A stretch of DNA of 37,192 bases from Desulfotomaculaceae bacterium (lineage in GTDB: Bacteria > Bacillota > Desulfotomaculia > Desulfotomaculales > Pelotomaculaceae), in NCBI GenBank assembly GCA_028709235.1, contig JAQVXL010000005.1, positions 19,316 through 56,507 of the forward strand, read 5' to 3'. How positions within the stretch are numbered: the stretch's first letter is position 1; the number at the start of each line of letters is the position of its first letter. Shown here one piece after another: positions 19,839 to 28,799 of this stretch. The notes beneath the pieces were generated by a model. It saw only the letters and a list, made by a program, of their open reading frames with translations. It was not told the origin of the DNA and made no database searches. A program made the translations under genes and the position numbers.

Positions 19839-20056
19839 TGAACTATCCGCATGCTTTTTTTATTATTGCCCAGAAATATATGCTTTATTAGCAAAAGATG
19901 AAACAGATTTTTGAAAAAATATTGAAGGTAAAATAGTATTTGTAATTGGTAGCAAAAACCAGTTAATTTTATTAAGAATGCTCAAATAAAGGAGTTTTAT
20001 TCATAAATAAAGTACGATGTTCGAGAGAGGAAAAAATTACCTATATTTTAAAATCG

Positions 20057-20662
20057 TTGGCGGAAAACTACCCGGACGCCGGTACATCATTGGTTTTTGA
20101 GACACCCTTCGAGCTTTTGGTAGCGGCAATTTTATCAGCCCAGTGTACGGATAAGCAGGTGAACCGCATTACCGACCGCCTGTTTAAAAAGTATAATAAG
20201 CCCCAGGACTTTGCCCGCCTGACACCGGAGGAACTGGAGCAAGAGATTAAGAGCTGCGGTTTGTACCGCAATAAAAGCAGGTTTATTATAGAATCAGCAA
20301 GAGAGATTATTAAATCCCACGGCGGCTGCGTACCCATGACCAGGAGTGAGCTGGAGGCGTTGCCGGGAGTAGGCCGGAAAACCGCGGGAGTAATTATTGG
20401 AGTGGCTTACGGCGGCAGCGCCCTGCCGGTTGACACACATGTTTTTCGCGTAGCCCGCAGGCTGGGGCTGTCCGCAGCGCGTGAACCCGCAAAGGTTGAG
20501 GAAGACCTGGCGGCCTGTGTACCGTCTGGAGAAAGAATGCCTTTTCACCACAGGTTGATTTTCCATGGCCGGGCAATTTGTTTGGCCAGGAAGCCGGCCT
20601 GCCATAAATGCAGTTTAAAAGAATACTGCAGTTTTTACCAATCAGGAAGTGAGCTGTATTGA
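20057..20662 (+). CDS. nth: Endonuclease III (DNA glycosylase/AP lyase), start uncertain
   Basis: Base-excision repair enzyme removing oxidised pyrimidines. Seen are the helix-hairpin-helix LPGVGRKTAGVIIG with the catalytic Lys, the catalytic Asp in VDTHVFRVARR, and a C-terminal iron-sulfur ligand set C-x6-C-x2-C-x5-C. The position given is the first canonical start (TTG), which lacks a ribosome site. The reading frame stays open upstream, and the family-like N-terminus (NKVRCSREEKITYILKSLAENYPD) runs back to an ATA codon at 20003, eight bases after AAAGGAG (19988-19994). The true protein is probably about 219 residues, initiated at AUA or AUU, or the ATG has been mutated. Overlaps trmL by four bases. 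Confidence 0.93.
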   Translation: MAENYPDAGTSLVFETPFELLVAAILSAQCTDKQVNRITDRLFKKYNKPQDFARLTPEELEQEIKSCGLYRNKSRFIIESAREIIKSHGGCVPMTRSELEALPGVGRKTAGVIIGVAYGGSALPVDTHVFRVARRLGLSAAREPAKVEEDLAACVPSGERMPFHHRLIFHGRAICLARKPACHKCSLKEYCSFYQSGSELY

Positions 20663-21117
20663 ATATAGTGCTGGTTGAGCCTGAGATACCCGCCAATACC
20701 GGAAACATTGCCAGAACCTGTGCCGTTACCGGCGCGTCGCTTCATTTAATAAAACCGCTGGGCTTTTCCACTGAGGATAAGTACCTCAAGCGGGCCGGCC
20801 TGGATTACTGGCATTTGGTGGATGTAATCTACCATGACAGTTTCGCTGATTTTACCGGCCGTTATAAAAAAGGGCGGTTTTATTTCGCTACAACAAAAGC
20901 CTCCCTTATTTACACGGAAGTTTCGTATGAAACAGATGGGTTTTTAATTTTTGGCAGGGAAACCAGGGGTCTGCCGCCGGAAATAATGAACGTTTATTCG
21001 GGGACTAAAATAAGAGTACCGATGATCAGTGAGGCCAGGTCGTTAAACCTGGCTAACTCAGTGGCGGTAGTGCTGTACGAAGCTTTAAGACAGCAGGGCT
21101 TTCCGGGTTTGAGGTAA
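20659..21117 (+). CDS. trmL: tRNA (cytidine(34)-2'-O)-methyltransferase TrmL
   Basis: SPOUT-class methyltransferase that modifies the wobble base of certain Leu tRNAs using SAM. The 152-residue length is typical. NIVLVEPEIPANTGNIARTC at the N-terminus, FGRETRGLP and the knot motif EARSLNLANSVAVVLYE are diagnostic. It starts at TTG 20659 inside the last codons of nth (TTGA overlap), with AGGAAG upstream, so translational coupling is likely. Confidence 0.95.
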   Translation: MNIVLVEPEIPANTGNIARTCAVTGASLHLIKPLGFSTEDKYLKRAGLDYWHLVDVIYHDSFADFTGRYKKGRFYFATTKASLIYTEVSYETDGFLIFGRETRGLPPEIMNVYSGTKIRVPMISEARSLNLANSVAVVLYEALRQQGFPGLR

Positions 21118-21167
21118 GCTAAATTGACATCCATGCAAATGCTTTCCGCTATCAGAGGGAAGCTAAT

Positions 21168-21235
21168 TAAAACAAATTGACAGGATTAACATGTTTTAAA
21201 TTAATTAACAGGATTTTAAAATATTTTTTCATAAT
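21168..21235. repeat. Second copy (left end) of the gatA-gatB element
   Basis: Bases 21168-21187 are identical to 10251-10270, followed by TTAACATG and TTAACAGGATTTT units and a T-rich stretch. No matching right end is seen before dnaE, so this looks like a solo or decayed copy. It lies in the trmL-dnaE gap. Confidence 0.6.
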
Positions 21236-21295
21236 ACCTTATTACCAAACTACAGAGGCAATTTAAAAAGCATAGCGAAAAGAGGTATCAATCTT

Positions 21296-24200
21296 TTGTT
21301 TGTCCATTTGCACGTTCATACCGAATACAGCCTTTTGGACGGGGCGGCCCGGATTAAGCAAGCGGTAAAGAGAGCCGGCGAAATGGAGATGCCGGCGCTG
21401 GCTATAACTGATCACGGCGCCATGCACGGCGTGGTGGAATTCTATAAGACCTGTAATAATGCCGGGATTAAGCCGATTCTCGGCTGTGAGGTCTACGTGG
21501 CGCCGCGTACCATGTCAGATCGCACCCCCAGGATTGATGACAACTTGAACCACCTGGTCTTGCTGGCGGAAAACGAAGAAGGTTACCACAACCTGCTTGA
21601 TATTGTATCACAGGGTTTTACCAGAGGTTTTTACTACAAGCCCAGGGTTGACAAGGAGGCGCTGGCCGGTTGCAGCAAGGGACTGATCGCCCTGAGCGGC
21701 TGCATCGCCGGTGAGGTGGCGGCCAAAGTACTGGCCGGGGAGAATGAAAAAGCCAGGCAGGCGGCAGGAGAGTACCGTGATATTTTTGGTCCGGGTAACT
21801 TTTACCTGGAGCTGCAGGACCACGGTTTTACAGAACAACGGACAGCCAACCGGGAACTGCTGAAGATAAACAGGGAGATGAATATCCCCATAATTGCAAC
21901 CAACGACGTCCACTACGTCAGGCGCGGGGACGCCGCTAATCAGGACGTGCTCCTGGCGATCCAAACCGGTAGAAGTGTGGACGACCCGGGCCGGATGAAA
22001 TTCCAGTCGGAAGAATTGTACCTGAAGAGCCCCGACGAGATGCAGCTTCTTTTTGGCGAATATCCGCAGGCCTTGCAAAATACACTAGACATTGCAGAGC
22101 GCTGCAATGTAAAAATGGAATTCGGCAGTTACTATCTGCCTCACTACGCGGTACCTGAAGGGTATAATGCCGACACCTACTTGGAAGAGCTCTGCTACCG
22201 TGGAATCCAAAGGTTATACGGAGAAATCGGCGGTGAGATAAAGAAACGGATGGAATATGAGCTGGGCGTGATCAAACAGATGGGTTACTCGGCCTACTTC
22301 CTGATCGTCTGGGATTTCATCCATTTCGCCAGATCAAAAGGGATACCGGTGGGCCCCGGCCGGGGTTCCGCCGCCGGCAGCCTGGTCGCTTACAGCCTGG
22401 GGATAACCAATATCGACCCGCTGAAATACGGCTTGCTCTTCGAAAGATTTCTTAATCCCGAGAGAGTTTCGATGCCGGACATTGACATCGATTTTTGTTT
22501 CGAGCGGCGGGGCGAGGTTATTGATTATGTAGTCCAAAAGTACGGCGCCGATCACGTGGCGCAAATTATTACCTTTGGCACCATGGCCGCCCGGGCGGCT
22601 ATCCGGGACGTGGGCAGGGCACTGAGCATGCCTTACAGCGATGTGGACAGGGTAGCCAAGCTGGTGCCGTCCGAACTGAATATTACCATAGAAAAAGCCT
22701 TGCATGACGCGCCTGAATTAAAAGAGCTTTACGACCAAAAAGGTGAAGTAAAGAAACTGATTGACACCGCCGCGGCGTTGGAAGGGATGCCCAGGCACGC
22801 CTCCACCCACGCTGCCGGCATTGTGATCACCCCTGAGCCTTTGACCCATTATCTGCCCCTGTACAAGGCTTCAGAAGGGCCGGTAACGACTCAATTTTCC
22901 ATGGGAACGGTAGAAGAACTCGGTCTTCTAAAGATGGACATGCTCGGCCTGCGTACGCTGACTGTGATCAACGATGCGGTTAAATCCATTGCCGAGAGCG
23001 TAGGTATTGAGCTTGATATAGACAAGATTCCCATAGATGATCAGTTTACTTATGATATGCTGGGCAGGGGTGAAACCGCCGGGGTATTTCAGCTGGAAAG
23101 CAGCGGTATGCGGAGTATCCTGAGGGAACTGAAACCGGAGGTTTTTGAGGATATTGTAGCCCTGGTGGCTTTGTACCGTCCCGGTCCCCTGGGCAGCGGT
23201 ATGGTGGAGGACTTCGTCAAGAATAAACACGGGATTAAAAAAACAAGCTATCTCCACCCCAAACTGGAACCGATATTAAAGGATACCTACGGCGTTATCC
23301 TATACCAGGAACAGGTCATGCGCATATCAAGCGAGTTGGCTGGTTTTACCCTGGGCGAGGCAGACCTGCTGCGGCGCGCCATGGGCAAGAAAAAACCGGA
23401 GATTATCGCCGGATTGCGCACACAGTTTGTGGCCGGAGCTGTTAAAAATGGCGTTGATGAGAATATCGCGGGACAGATCTTTGACCTGATGGAATATTTC
23501 GCCGGGTATGGCTTCAACAAATCCCACAGCGCCGCCTACGCGCTGGTTTCGTACCAGACCGCTTACCTGAAGGCCAAATATCCGCGTCAGTTTATGGCTG
23601 CGCTGCTGACCTCGGTGAAAGACAACACGGACAAGGTTTCCGCTTATATTGAAGAGTGCCGGCGCCTTGGCATAGAGGTGCTGCCGCCCGATGTAAATGA
23701 GAGCCGGGAAAGCTTCACCGTGGCGGGCAACAAAATCCGCTTTGGGCTGGCCGCTGTGAAAAACGTCGGTCTTGGCGCGGTGGAGTCCATCATCCGCACC
23801 AGGGAAAAGGACGGGGCTTTTAGCGATTACGCTGATTTTTGCCGGCGGTTGGACACGAGGGTCGCCAACAGGAGAGTGCTGGAGAGCTTGATCAAATGCG
23901 GCGCCTTTGACTCTCTGGGTTACCGCCGGGCGCAACTGATGGCGGCAGTGGACTCCGGTCTTGGCTTGGCGCAGCAGTCGCAGCGGGAACGGGAAAACGG
24001 GCAGTTGTCCCTCCTTGATTTACTGGACGGAGGCGGCGACTCAGTAAGCATCGACCTGCCGGATGTGGGAGAGTACCCCGTAGACCAGATGCTGGCGCTT
24101 GAAAAAGAAACCCTGGGCCTCTATATCAGCGGGCATCCCCTTTCGCAATATCGCGGCGTGCTGAACAAGCTGTCCACAGTAACAGCCCTGGAAGTGCCGG

Positions 24201-24835
24201 AACTGCCTGAAAACAGTGAGGTTGTACTGGGCGGTCTGATTACAGGTTTGAAGAAAACCAGCACTCGCCGGGGAGATCCTATGGCTATCCTGACAGTGGA
24301 AGACCTTACCGGCTCCATCGAAGTTGTCGTTTACCCACGTCCCTATGCCCAGAGCCGTCTGGCTCTCAGGATTGACGAGGTGGTTATGGTAAAAGGAAAG
24401 ACCAGGGAAAACGGAGATGAAACTAAAATAATCGGCGATGAAATTTCCACTCTGGACAGCCACCTGAAGGGAGAGCTGCATTTAAAATTAAAGGACGCTG
24501 ATTCACCGCTGCTTGATCAATTGCAACTGATCATGAGCAGCTTTAAAGGTAATTCCCCTGTTTTTTTACACTTTGAAAATGAGAAAAAAGTTATTAAGAC
24601 GGGAGAAGAATTTTATGTTGATCTCTCTGGTCAGATGGTAGAAAGGTTGGAAGATCTGCTCGGAAAGGCGATGGTTAAAATAAAGAGAGAAAAAAATACG
24701 CTGCAGCCCGGGTCCGCCAGGGAAAAAACGACTGAAGCAGCAGGACCGGAGGCTGTGCCTATTAGCCCTGAAAAGAAGAAAGCAGAGGATAAACAGGTTA
24801 AAAAGAATGAATTTTTTAGTATCCTGGATCTTTAG
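21296..24835 (+). CDS. dnaE: DNA polymerase III subunit alpha (DnaE)
   Basis: Replicative family C polymerase, 1179 residues. The order is an N-terminal PHP domain (VHLHVHTEYSLLDGAARI), a palm with catalytic aspartates in MPDIDIDF (Asp395, Asp397), fingers (YGFNKSHSAAYALVSYQTAYLKAKYP), tandem HhH, an OB fold (about 980-1070, VVLGGLITGLKKTSTRRGDPMAILTVED) and a C-terminal domain ending in a Lys/Glu-rich tail (about 1140-1179). The length fits DnaE1 rather than the shorter Bacillus DnaE. TTG start at 21296 with AGAGG ten bases upstream. Bacillota usually also have PolC, not present here. Confidence 0.97.
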   Translation: MFVHLHVHTEYSLLDGAARIKQAVKRAGEMEMPALAITDHGAMHGVVEFYKTCNNAGIKPILGCEVYVAPRTMSDRTPRIDDNLNHLVLLAENEEGYHNLLDIVSQGFTRGFYYKPRVDKEALAGCSKGLIALSGCIAGEVAAKVLAGENEKARQAAGEYRDIFGPGNFYLELQDHGFTEQRTANRELLKINREMNIPIIATNDVHYVRRGDAANQDVLLAIQTGRSVDDPGRMKFQSEELYLKSPDEMQLLFGEYPQALQNTLDIAERCNVKMEFGSYYLPHYAVPEGYNADTYLEELCYRGIQRLYGEIGGEIKKRMEYELGVIKQMGYSAYFLIVWDFIHFARSKGIPVGPGRGSAAGSLVAYSLGITNIDPLKYGLLFERFLNPERVSMPDIDIDFCFERRGEVIDYVVQKYGADHVAQIITFGTMAARAAIRDVGRALSMPYSDVDRVAKLVPSELNITIEKALHDAPELKELYDQKGEVKKLIDTAAALEGMPRHASTHAAGIVITPEPLTHYLPLYKASEGPVTTQFSMGTVEELGLLKMDMLGLRTLTVINDAVKSIAESVGIELDIDKIPIDDQFTYDMLGRGETAGVFQLESSGMRSILRELKPEVFEDIVALVALYRPGPLGSGMVEDFVKNKHGIKKTSYLHPKLEPILKDTYGVILYQEQVMRISSELAGFTLGEADLLRRAMGKKKPEIIAGLRTQFVAGAVKNGVDENIAGQIFDLMEYFAGYGFNKSHSAAYALVSYQTAYLKAKYPRQFMAALLTSVKDNTDKVSAYIEECRRLGIEVLPPDVNESRESFTVAGNKIRFGLAAVKNVGLGAVESIIRTREKDGAFSDYADFCRRLDTRVANRRVLESLIKCGAFDSLGYRRAQLMAAVDSGLGLAQQSQRERENGQLSLLDLLDGGGDSVSIDLPDVGEYPVDQMLALEKETLGLYISGHPLSQYRGVLNKLSTVTALEVPELPENSEVVLGGLITGLKKTSTRRGDPMAILTVEDLTGSIEVVVYPRPYAQSRLALRIDEVVMVKGKTRENGDETKIIGDEISTLDSHLKGELHLKLKDADSPLLDQLQLIMSSFKGNSPVFLHFENEKKVIKTGEEFYVDLSGQMVERLEDLLGKAMVKIKREKNTLQPGSAREKTTEAAGPEAVPISPEKKKAEDKQVKKNEFFSILDL

Positions 24836-24860
24836 CAGGGTAACGGCGAAAAGTGTACTC

Positions 24861-24948
24861 TAATCGGGGACATATACCTCCGACCGTCCAATCGGGGACA
24901 TTCCCCGGCATCAAAGCCAATCCCCAAACAGAGGTGTGTCCCCATTCA
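24861..24948. repeat. Degenerate GGGGACA/TGTCCC intergenic repeat (copy B, best preserved)
   Basis: It contains TCGGGGACATATACCTCCG (24864-24882), ATCGGGGACATTCCCC (24891-24906) and AGAGGTGTGTCCCCATTC (24930-24947). Inverted GGGGACA/TGTCCCC blocks and the resemblance to copies at 6.2 and 16.6 kb mark it as a dispersed repeat. It lies between dnaE and the convergent TraB-family gene. Confidence 0.65.
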
Positions 24949-25067
24949 TCTGTCTGATAACGCGTAACAATAAAAGTTCCGGAAATAGATGTGTGTTTCC
25001 GCTCCGCTGCCGGCTGAAACTCCACCTGCACGGGGCGTAATATTCGACTGAAGGGCTGGTTTGAACT

Positions 25068-26240
25068 TTATAAGTTTTCAATGAATAAACGCACTACATC
25101 GGCTCCGCCGATTATAGTTCCTACTGTAGCGCCCAGGTTTGCTAAAGTAACTATCAGCAGGATCCTGGTTATTTTATTATTCCAGAAACCTTTAAGGCTA
25201 AAAATATCCTCACTGAGATTTTCAAAATCTCTTACATTCGGACGACGGATATACGCTTGAACAAGCCCGGCAAACCACCCTGCTGCAAGCAAGGGATGTA
25301 AGGTAGTCAGCGGAGCTACAATAAAAGCAGTAAGAATGGAAAGGGGATGTCCCAGGGCAAGCGCGGTGCCAAGCGCTGCAAAAGACCCGGTCCATAGCAC
25401 CCAGTTTATTGATTGCTGCACACCTGCATCAGGATTAGAAATAAAGGTATAGGCAATTAGGGCAATGATTAGGATTGGAATGGCCCACCCAATAATTATG
25501 GGAACCCGGGAACTGGCAGGGATCTGAGATAATGCAAGTAAATCATGGTCCTTGTATATTTCTTCTTTGACGCCGGGAATATGTGCAGCCCCCAGAACAG
25601 CTACAACCTTGTTTCCCGGGGCTTCTTTAATTTTTTGTGCTAAATATTGATCGCGCTCGTCGACTAAATGGTATTTTAGTTTTGGAAAAGATGCTGTTAA
25701 ATCATTAAGTATTGAGTTAAGCATGTCCTGAGATTTTAATTTTTCCAGATCCTCTTCCGTAATTTCTTCAGTATTGAAAATACTAAAAACAATCTCGATA
25801 ATAAGCCGAATCTTTCCCCAAAACCCTACCCCATGCCAAATACGTGAAAAGGTTGTTTGAATATTTCGATCAGCCAGCACCAGGTTAGCACTGATTGTTG
25901 TTGCTGATTCAATCCCCTGAATCATTTCCTGCCCGGCATTAATCCCAAATTGTTTAGCTATGCGTTTTTGAAAAGATGACAGCACCAGATTTATTAAAAG
26001 TAAAGTGGACTTTTTTTCCTTAATAATTTTGAAAATGTCTGTATTTCGCCATTTATTTCCATCTGTGATTGTTTGATATCTTTGCTCATCCAATTCTATG
26101 CAAACAGAGTCAGGCCTTTCGGATTCAATAACTTCTTTCACCTTTTCCGCGCTGTACCTTGATACATGGGCTGTGCCGATCAGGATAAATTCTTTACCGT
26201 CTAAGTTTAGTCTGGTAATACTATTATTTTTTTCAGGCAT
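25068..26240 (-). CDS. TraB/PrgY-family membrane protein
   Basis: 390 residues. The N-terminal TraB domain has the conserved GTAHVS (22-27, His25), ELDEQRY and a second histidine motif VLGAAHIPG (about 215). From about 245 onward there are four or five membrane helices. The Enterococcus homologues TraB and PrgY shut down sex pheromone, and the family is proposed to be a metal-dependent protease related to Tiki and GumN. The function in this organism is unknown. The ribosome site AAGGGAAGG precedes the ATG on the minus strand. It is a stand-alone gene between dnaE and the accDA group. Confidence 0.88.
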   Translation of the reverse strand: MPEKNNSITRLNLDGKEFILIGTAHVSRYSAEKVKEVIESERPDSVCIELDEQRYQTITDGNKWRNTDIFKIIKEKKSTLLLINLVLSSFQKRIAKQFGINAGQEMIQGIESATTISANLVLADRNIQTTFSRIWHGVGFWGKIRLIIEIVFSIFNTEEITEEDLEKLKSQDMLNSILNDLTASFPKLKYHLVDERDQYLAQKIKEAPGNKVVAVLGAAHIPGVKEEIYKDHDLLALSQIPASSRVPIIIGWAIPILIIALIAYTFISNPDAGVQQSINWVLWTGSFAALGTALALGHPLSILTAFIVAPLTTLHPLLAAGWFAGLVQAYIRRPNVRDFENLSEDIFSLKGFWNNKITRILLIVTLANLGATVGTIIGGADVVRLFIENL

Positions 26241-26651
26241 AAATTACCTTCCCTTGAACATCTTCTTTTTAAAACAACTGAATTTGGCAATTCCAAAAAG
26301 TGACAAAAAGACTCTGTGAATACTATATAATTACCAGTATCACCTCATATATATTCGAAATTTCTGCACAAACATCCTTCTCACAAAGACCAGGCACTTA
26401 AGCAATGCAGTTACTATTCTCTGGGGCAACCAGAATCGTGTCCCGTACCGCTTTACATTGTTTCACTGCTTGTCAAACAAAAACCTGTATGCTAAAATAA
26501 ATTACAATTTGGAAAAATTTAAGAGGTGAATGTTTTTTATATCCAGGGCATAAGCTCTGGGTATGCTTATCTGCAGCAAAAAAAGAGGAATACCGGCGAG
26601 CCGAGTAGAAAATAAAAAAGATGCCTCAATCCATATAAAGGTGGCTTCAAT
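26241..26651. other. Intergenic region with promoter and short leader ORF
   Basis: A 411-base stretch between divergent genes. The left part (26241-26465) is AT-rich and shows no gene. The right part holds the promoter at 26470-26498. It also has a possible seven-codon leader ORF (26530-26553, MFFISRA) with ribosome site AAGAGGTGA. The end of that ORF lies in a small hairpin CCAGGG-cataag-CTCTGG (26543-26560). No FapR-like operator was recognised. Confidence 0.5.
26470..26498 (+). promoter_or_regulatory. Sigma-A promoter for the DUF2007-accD-accA group
   Basis: TTGTCA (26470-26475) and TAAAAT (26493-26498) with exactly 17 bases between. Each hexamer differs from consensus at one position (TTGACA, TATAAT). 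It would give an untranslated leader of about 145 bases. Confidence 0.7.
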
Positions 26652-26843
26652 GTGTGGACAGTTGTTTACATAGCGCCGAATAAGACGGTAGCGGAAAGGC
26701 TGAAAATGATGCTGGCCACCGAAGGATTTTTAGTTCAGTTGAGGATGCTCGGATTTCCTCAGATCGACAGTACCTGCCCGGTAGAGATTTTAGTTCCCGA
26801 ATCGGAAGTAGACGAAGCTGTGGAAATTATGAATATAGTTTGA
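26652..26843 (+). CDS. DUF2007-like small protein
   Basis: 63 residues, no membrane segment. MWTVVYIAPNKTVAERLKMMLATEGFLVQLR followed by VEILVPESEVDEAVEIMN is a ferredoxin-like fold pattern of the DUF2007/putative signal-transducing family, a PII-like small domain. Such a gene often precedes accD in related anaerobes (recalled). GTG start at 26652 after AAAGGTGG. A gap of 23 bases to the accD start suggests one transcript. Function unknown. Confidence 0.75.
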   Translation: MWTVVYIAPNKTVAERLKMMLATEGFLVQLRMLGFPQIDSTCPVEILVPESEVDEAVEIMNIV

Positions 26844-26866
26844 TAATTATTTAAGGGGTGCTCTTT

Positions 26867-27703
26867 TTGGTCTTAGATGCCTTTCGAAAACAAAAAAATG
26901 CTACCGCCCCATTAGAGTCAGAAAACCGCGATATTCCAGATGGCATCTGGAGCAAGTGCGGGCGCTGCGGCGAGATCTTATTGAATAAGGATTTAATCAA
27001 AAAATACAAGGTATGTCAGTGTGGTTTTCACTTCAGGTTAACCGCGCTGGAGCGGATACAAATGACTTTGGACAGCGGGAGCTTCCGGGAAATCGATGCC
27101 GGCTTGCTCCCGGTAAACCCTTTTGCGCTTTCTGATTACGCTGTCAAGTTGGATGAAGCGCGCAAAAAAAGCGGCCTGAATGAGGCGGTGGTTTACGGAG
27201 AGGGAACCATTGATAAAATTCCTGTAGTCGTAGTAGTTATGGACACCAATTTTATGATGGCCAGCATGGGGACCGTGGCCGGCGAGAAAATTACCAGGGC
27301 TATAGAGCTTGCCGCCGCTGAACGAAAACCGCTAATTATATTCGCTGCCTCCGGCGGGGCCCGGATGCAGGAAGGGATACTATCTTTGATGCAGTTGGCC
27401 AAAACGGTGGAGGCCCTGGCCAGGCTAAGCGAGGCCGGTCAGCTGTACATTACGGTGATTACTGATCCCACAACCGGCGGCGTCAGTGCCAGCTTTGCCG
27501 CCCTTGGTGATATTATCCTGGCTGAACCGGATTCTATGATCGGCTTTACCGGTCCAAGGGTTATTGAACAGACCATCCGCCAGAAACTACCGGAGGGCTT
27601 CCAGCGGGCCGAGTTCTTTAAACAGCACGGTTTCATAGATAAAATTGTTCCCAGGCCGCAGATGAAAGAAACTCTGGCAAAACTTCTAACATTACACCTG
27701 TAG
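26867..27703 (+). CDS. accD: Acetyl-CoA carboxylase carboxyltransferase subunit beta
   Basis: Forms malonyl-CoA from acetyl-CoA with AccA, the first step of fatty acid synthesis. An N-terminal zinc ribbon (Cys31, Cys34, Cys50, Cys52) is followed by a crotonase-fold carboxyltransferase with ASGGARMQEG and TDPTTGGVSASFA. The last Cys pair is C-x-C rather than the usual C-x2-C. A GTG at 26858 overlaps the ribosome site AAGGGGTG; the TTG at 26867 has six-base spacing and is preferred, giving 278 residues. accA follows after 15 bases. Confidence 0.96.
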   Translation: MVLDAFRKQKNATAPLESENRDIPDGIWSKCGRCGEILLNKDLIKKYKVCQCGFHFRLTALERIQMTLDSGSFREIDAGLLPVNPFALSDYAVKLDEARKKSGLNEAVVYGEGTIDKIPVVVVVMDTNFMMASMGTVAGEKITRAIELAAAERKPLIIFAASGGARMQEGILSLMQLAKTVEALARLSEAGQLYITVITDPTTGGVSASFAALGDIILAEPDSMIGFTGPRVIEQTIRQKLPEGFQRAEFFKQHGFIDKIVPRPQMKETLAKLLTLHL

Positions 27704-27718
27704 GAGGAAAAATAAAAA

Positions 27719-28669
27719 ATGGCGGTAATTTTAGAATTTGAGAAGCCGATCCAGGAGCTTGAACATAAAATAAATGAACTGCGAAAATTTACTAGCGAAA
27801 AGGGTATCGACCTGTCACATGAAATAGCCATTCTGGAAAAAAGGACCGATGAGGTCAGGAAGTCCATATACGGTAACCTTAATACGTGGCAGCACGTGCT
27901 TATTGCCAGACACCCGGAGCGTCCTAATACCTATGATTATATCAATTTTATTTTTGATGAATTCATAGAGTTGCACGGGGATCGATATTTTGGCGACGAT
28001 CCGGCGCTGGTGGGCGGTATCGGCCGGTTTAATGGACTCGCTGTTACAGTTATCGGCCAGCTGAAAGGGAAAGATACTAACGAAAACCTGGCCAGAAATT
28101 TCGGCATGGCCCACCCGGAGGGATACCGTAAGGCTGTACGGTTGATGAAACAGGCTGAAAAATTCAAACGGCCGGTCATCTGTTTTATAGACACCCCCGG
28201 AGCTTACCCCGGTATAGGCGCCGAGGAGAGGGGTCAGTTTGAGGCCATCGCCAGGAGTATGTTGGTTATGTCCACTCTCAAGGTTCCTATTGTCACGGTA
28301 GTGATTGGTGAGGGTTTTAGCGGCGGCGCCCTGGGCATCGGGGTGGGAGACCGGATCCTGATGCAGGAACACTCGATTTATTCCGTAATAACTCCGGAGG
28401 GCTACGCCAGCATTTTATGGAAGGACTCCTCCCGCGCCCGCGAAGCAGCCGAGGCCATAAGGATCATAGCCAAAGACATACAAGAACTGGGCGTGGCTGA
28501 TAGAATCATACCTGAGCCACTGGGAGGGGCGCATAAGGAACCTGAAGCGGCTGCGGTGATGCTGGGCAAGGCTCTGGCTGAAACATTGGATGAGCTTATG
28601 AAACTGAAACTGGAGGATCTAATGTCACAAAGGTATGAAAAATTCCGTTCCATTGGAAATTTAAAATGA
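27719..28669 (+). CDS. accA: Acetyl-CoA carboxylase carboxyltransferase subunit alpha
   Basis: Partner of AccD that binds carboxybiotin. 316 residues of normal length. The N-terminal helical region (LEFEKPIQELEHKINELR) and core motifs RHPERPNTYDYI, DRYFGDDPA, FIDTPGAYPGIGAEERGQ and GEGFSGGALGIGVGDRI are diagnostic. Ribosome site GGAGG nine bases before the ATG. Last gene of the group, followed by two hairpins. accB and accC are not in the window. Confidence 0.97.
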   Translation: MAVILEFEKPIQELEHKINELRKFTSEKGIDLSHEIAILEKRTDEVRKSIYGNLNTWQHVLIARHPERPNTYDYINFIFDEFIELHGDRYFGDDPALVGGIGRFNGLAVTVIGQLKGKDTNENLARNFGMAHPEGYRKAVRLMKQAEKFKRPVICFIDTPGAYPGIGAEERGQFEAIARSMLVMSTLKVPIVTVVIGEGFSGGALGIGVGDRILMQEHSIYSVITPEGYASILWKDSSRAREAAEAIRIIAKDIQELGVADRIIPEPLGGAHKEPEAAAVMLGKALAETLDELMKLKLEDLMSQRYEKFRSIGNLK

Positions 28670-28676
28670 AAAAGGC

Positions 28677-28703
28677 GGTCAGGCTTTGGTATATGGCCTG
28701 GCC
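28677..28703 (+). terminator. First hairpin after accA
   Basis: GGTCAGGC (28677-28684) pairs with GCCTGGCC (28696-28703), followed by TATTTATTT. It stands immediately before a second, better terminator. Confidence 0.55.
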
Positions 28704-28715
28704 TATTTATTTGTT

Positions 28716-28744
28716 AACATTTGACGGGTGTCGAATGTTTTTTT
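28716..28744 (+). terminator. Strong rho-independent terminator between accA and pfkA
   Basis: AACATTTGAC (28716-28725), loop GGGT, GTCGAATGTT (28730-28739) pair over ten positions with one wobble, then five more T residues (28740-28744) make a run of seven. It ends the accDA transcript and implies that pfkA has its own promoter. Confidence 0.88.
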
Positions 28745-28799
28745 AGATCAAGAGCAATATATATACAGCAAATACTAGTAAACTAGGAGGTTAAGACTG

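Noticed and set aside
26241-26651. FapR operator upstream of the accDA group
   Set aside because: No inverted TTAGTACC-type site was found by eye.
27815-28372. 185-residue minus-strand ORF within accA
   Set aside because: Antisense to conserved accA motifs; no ribosome site or family.
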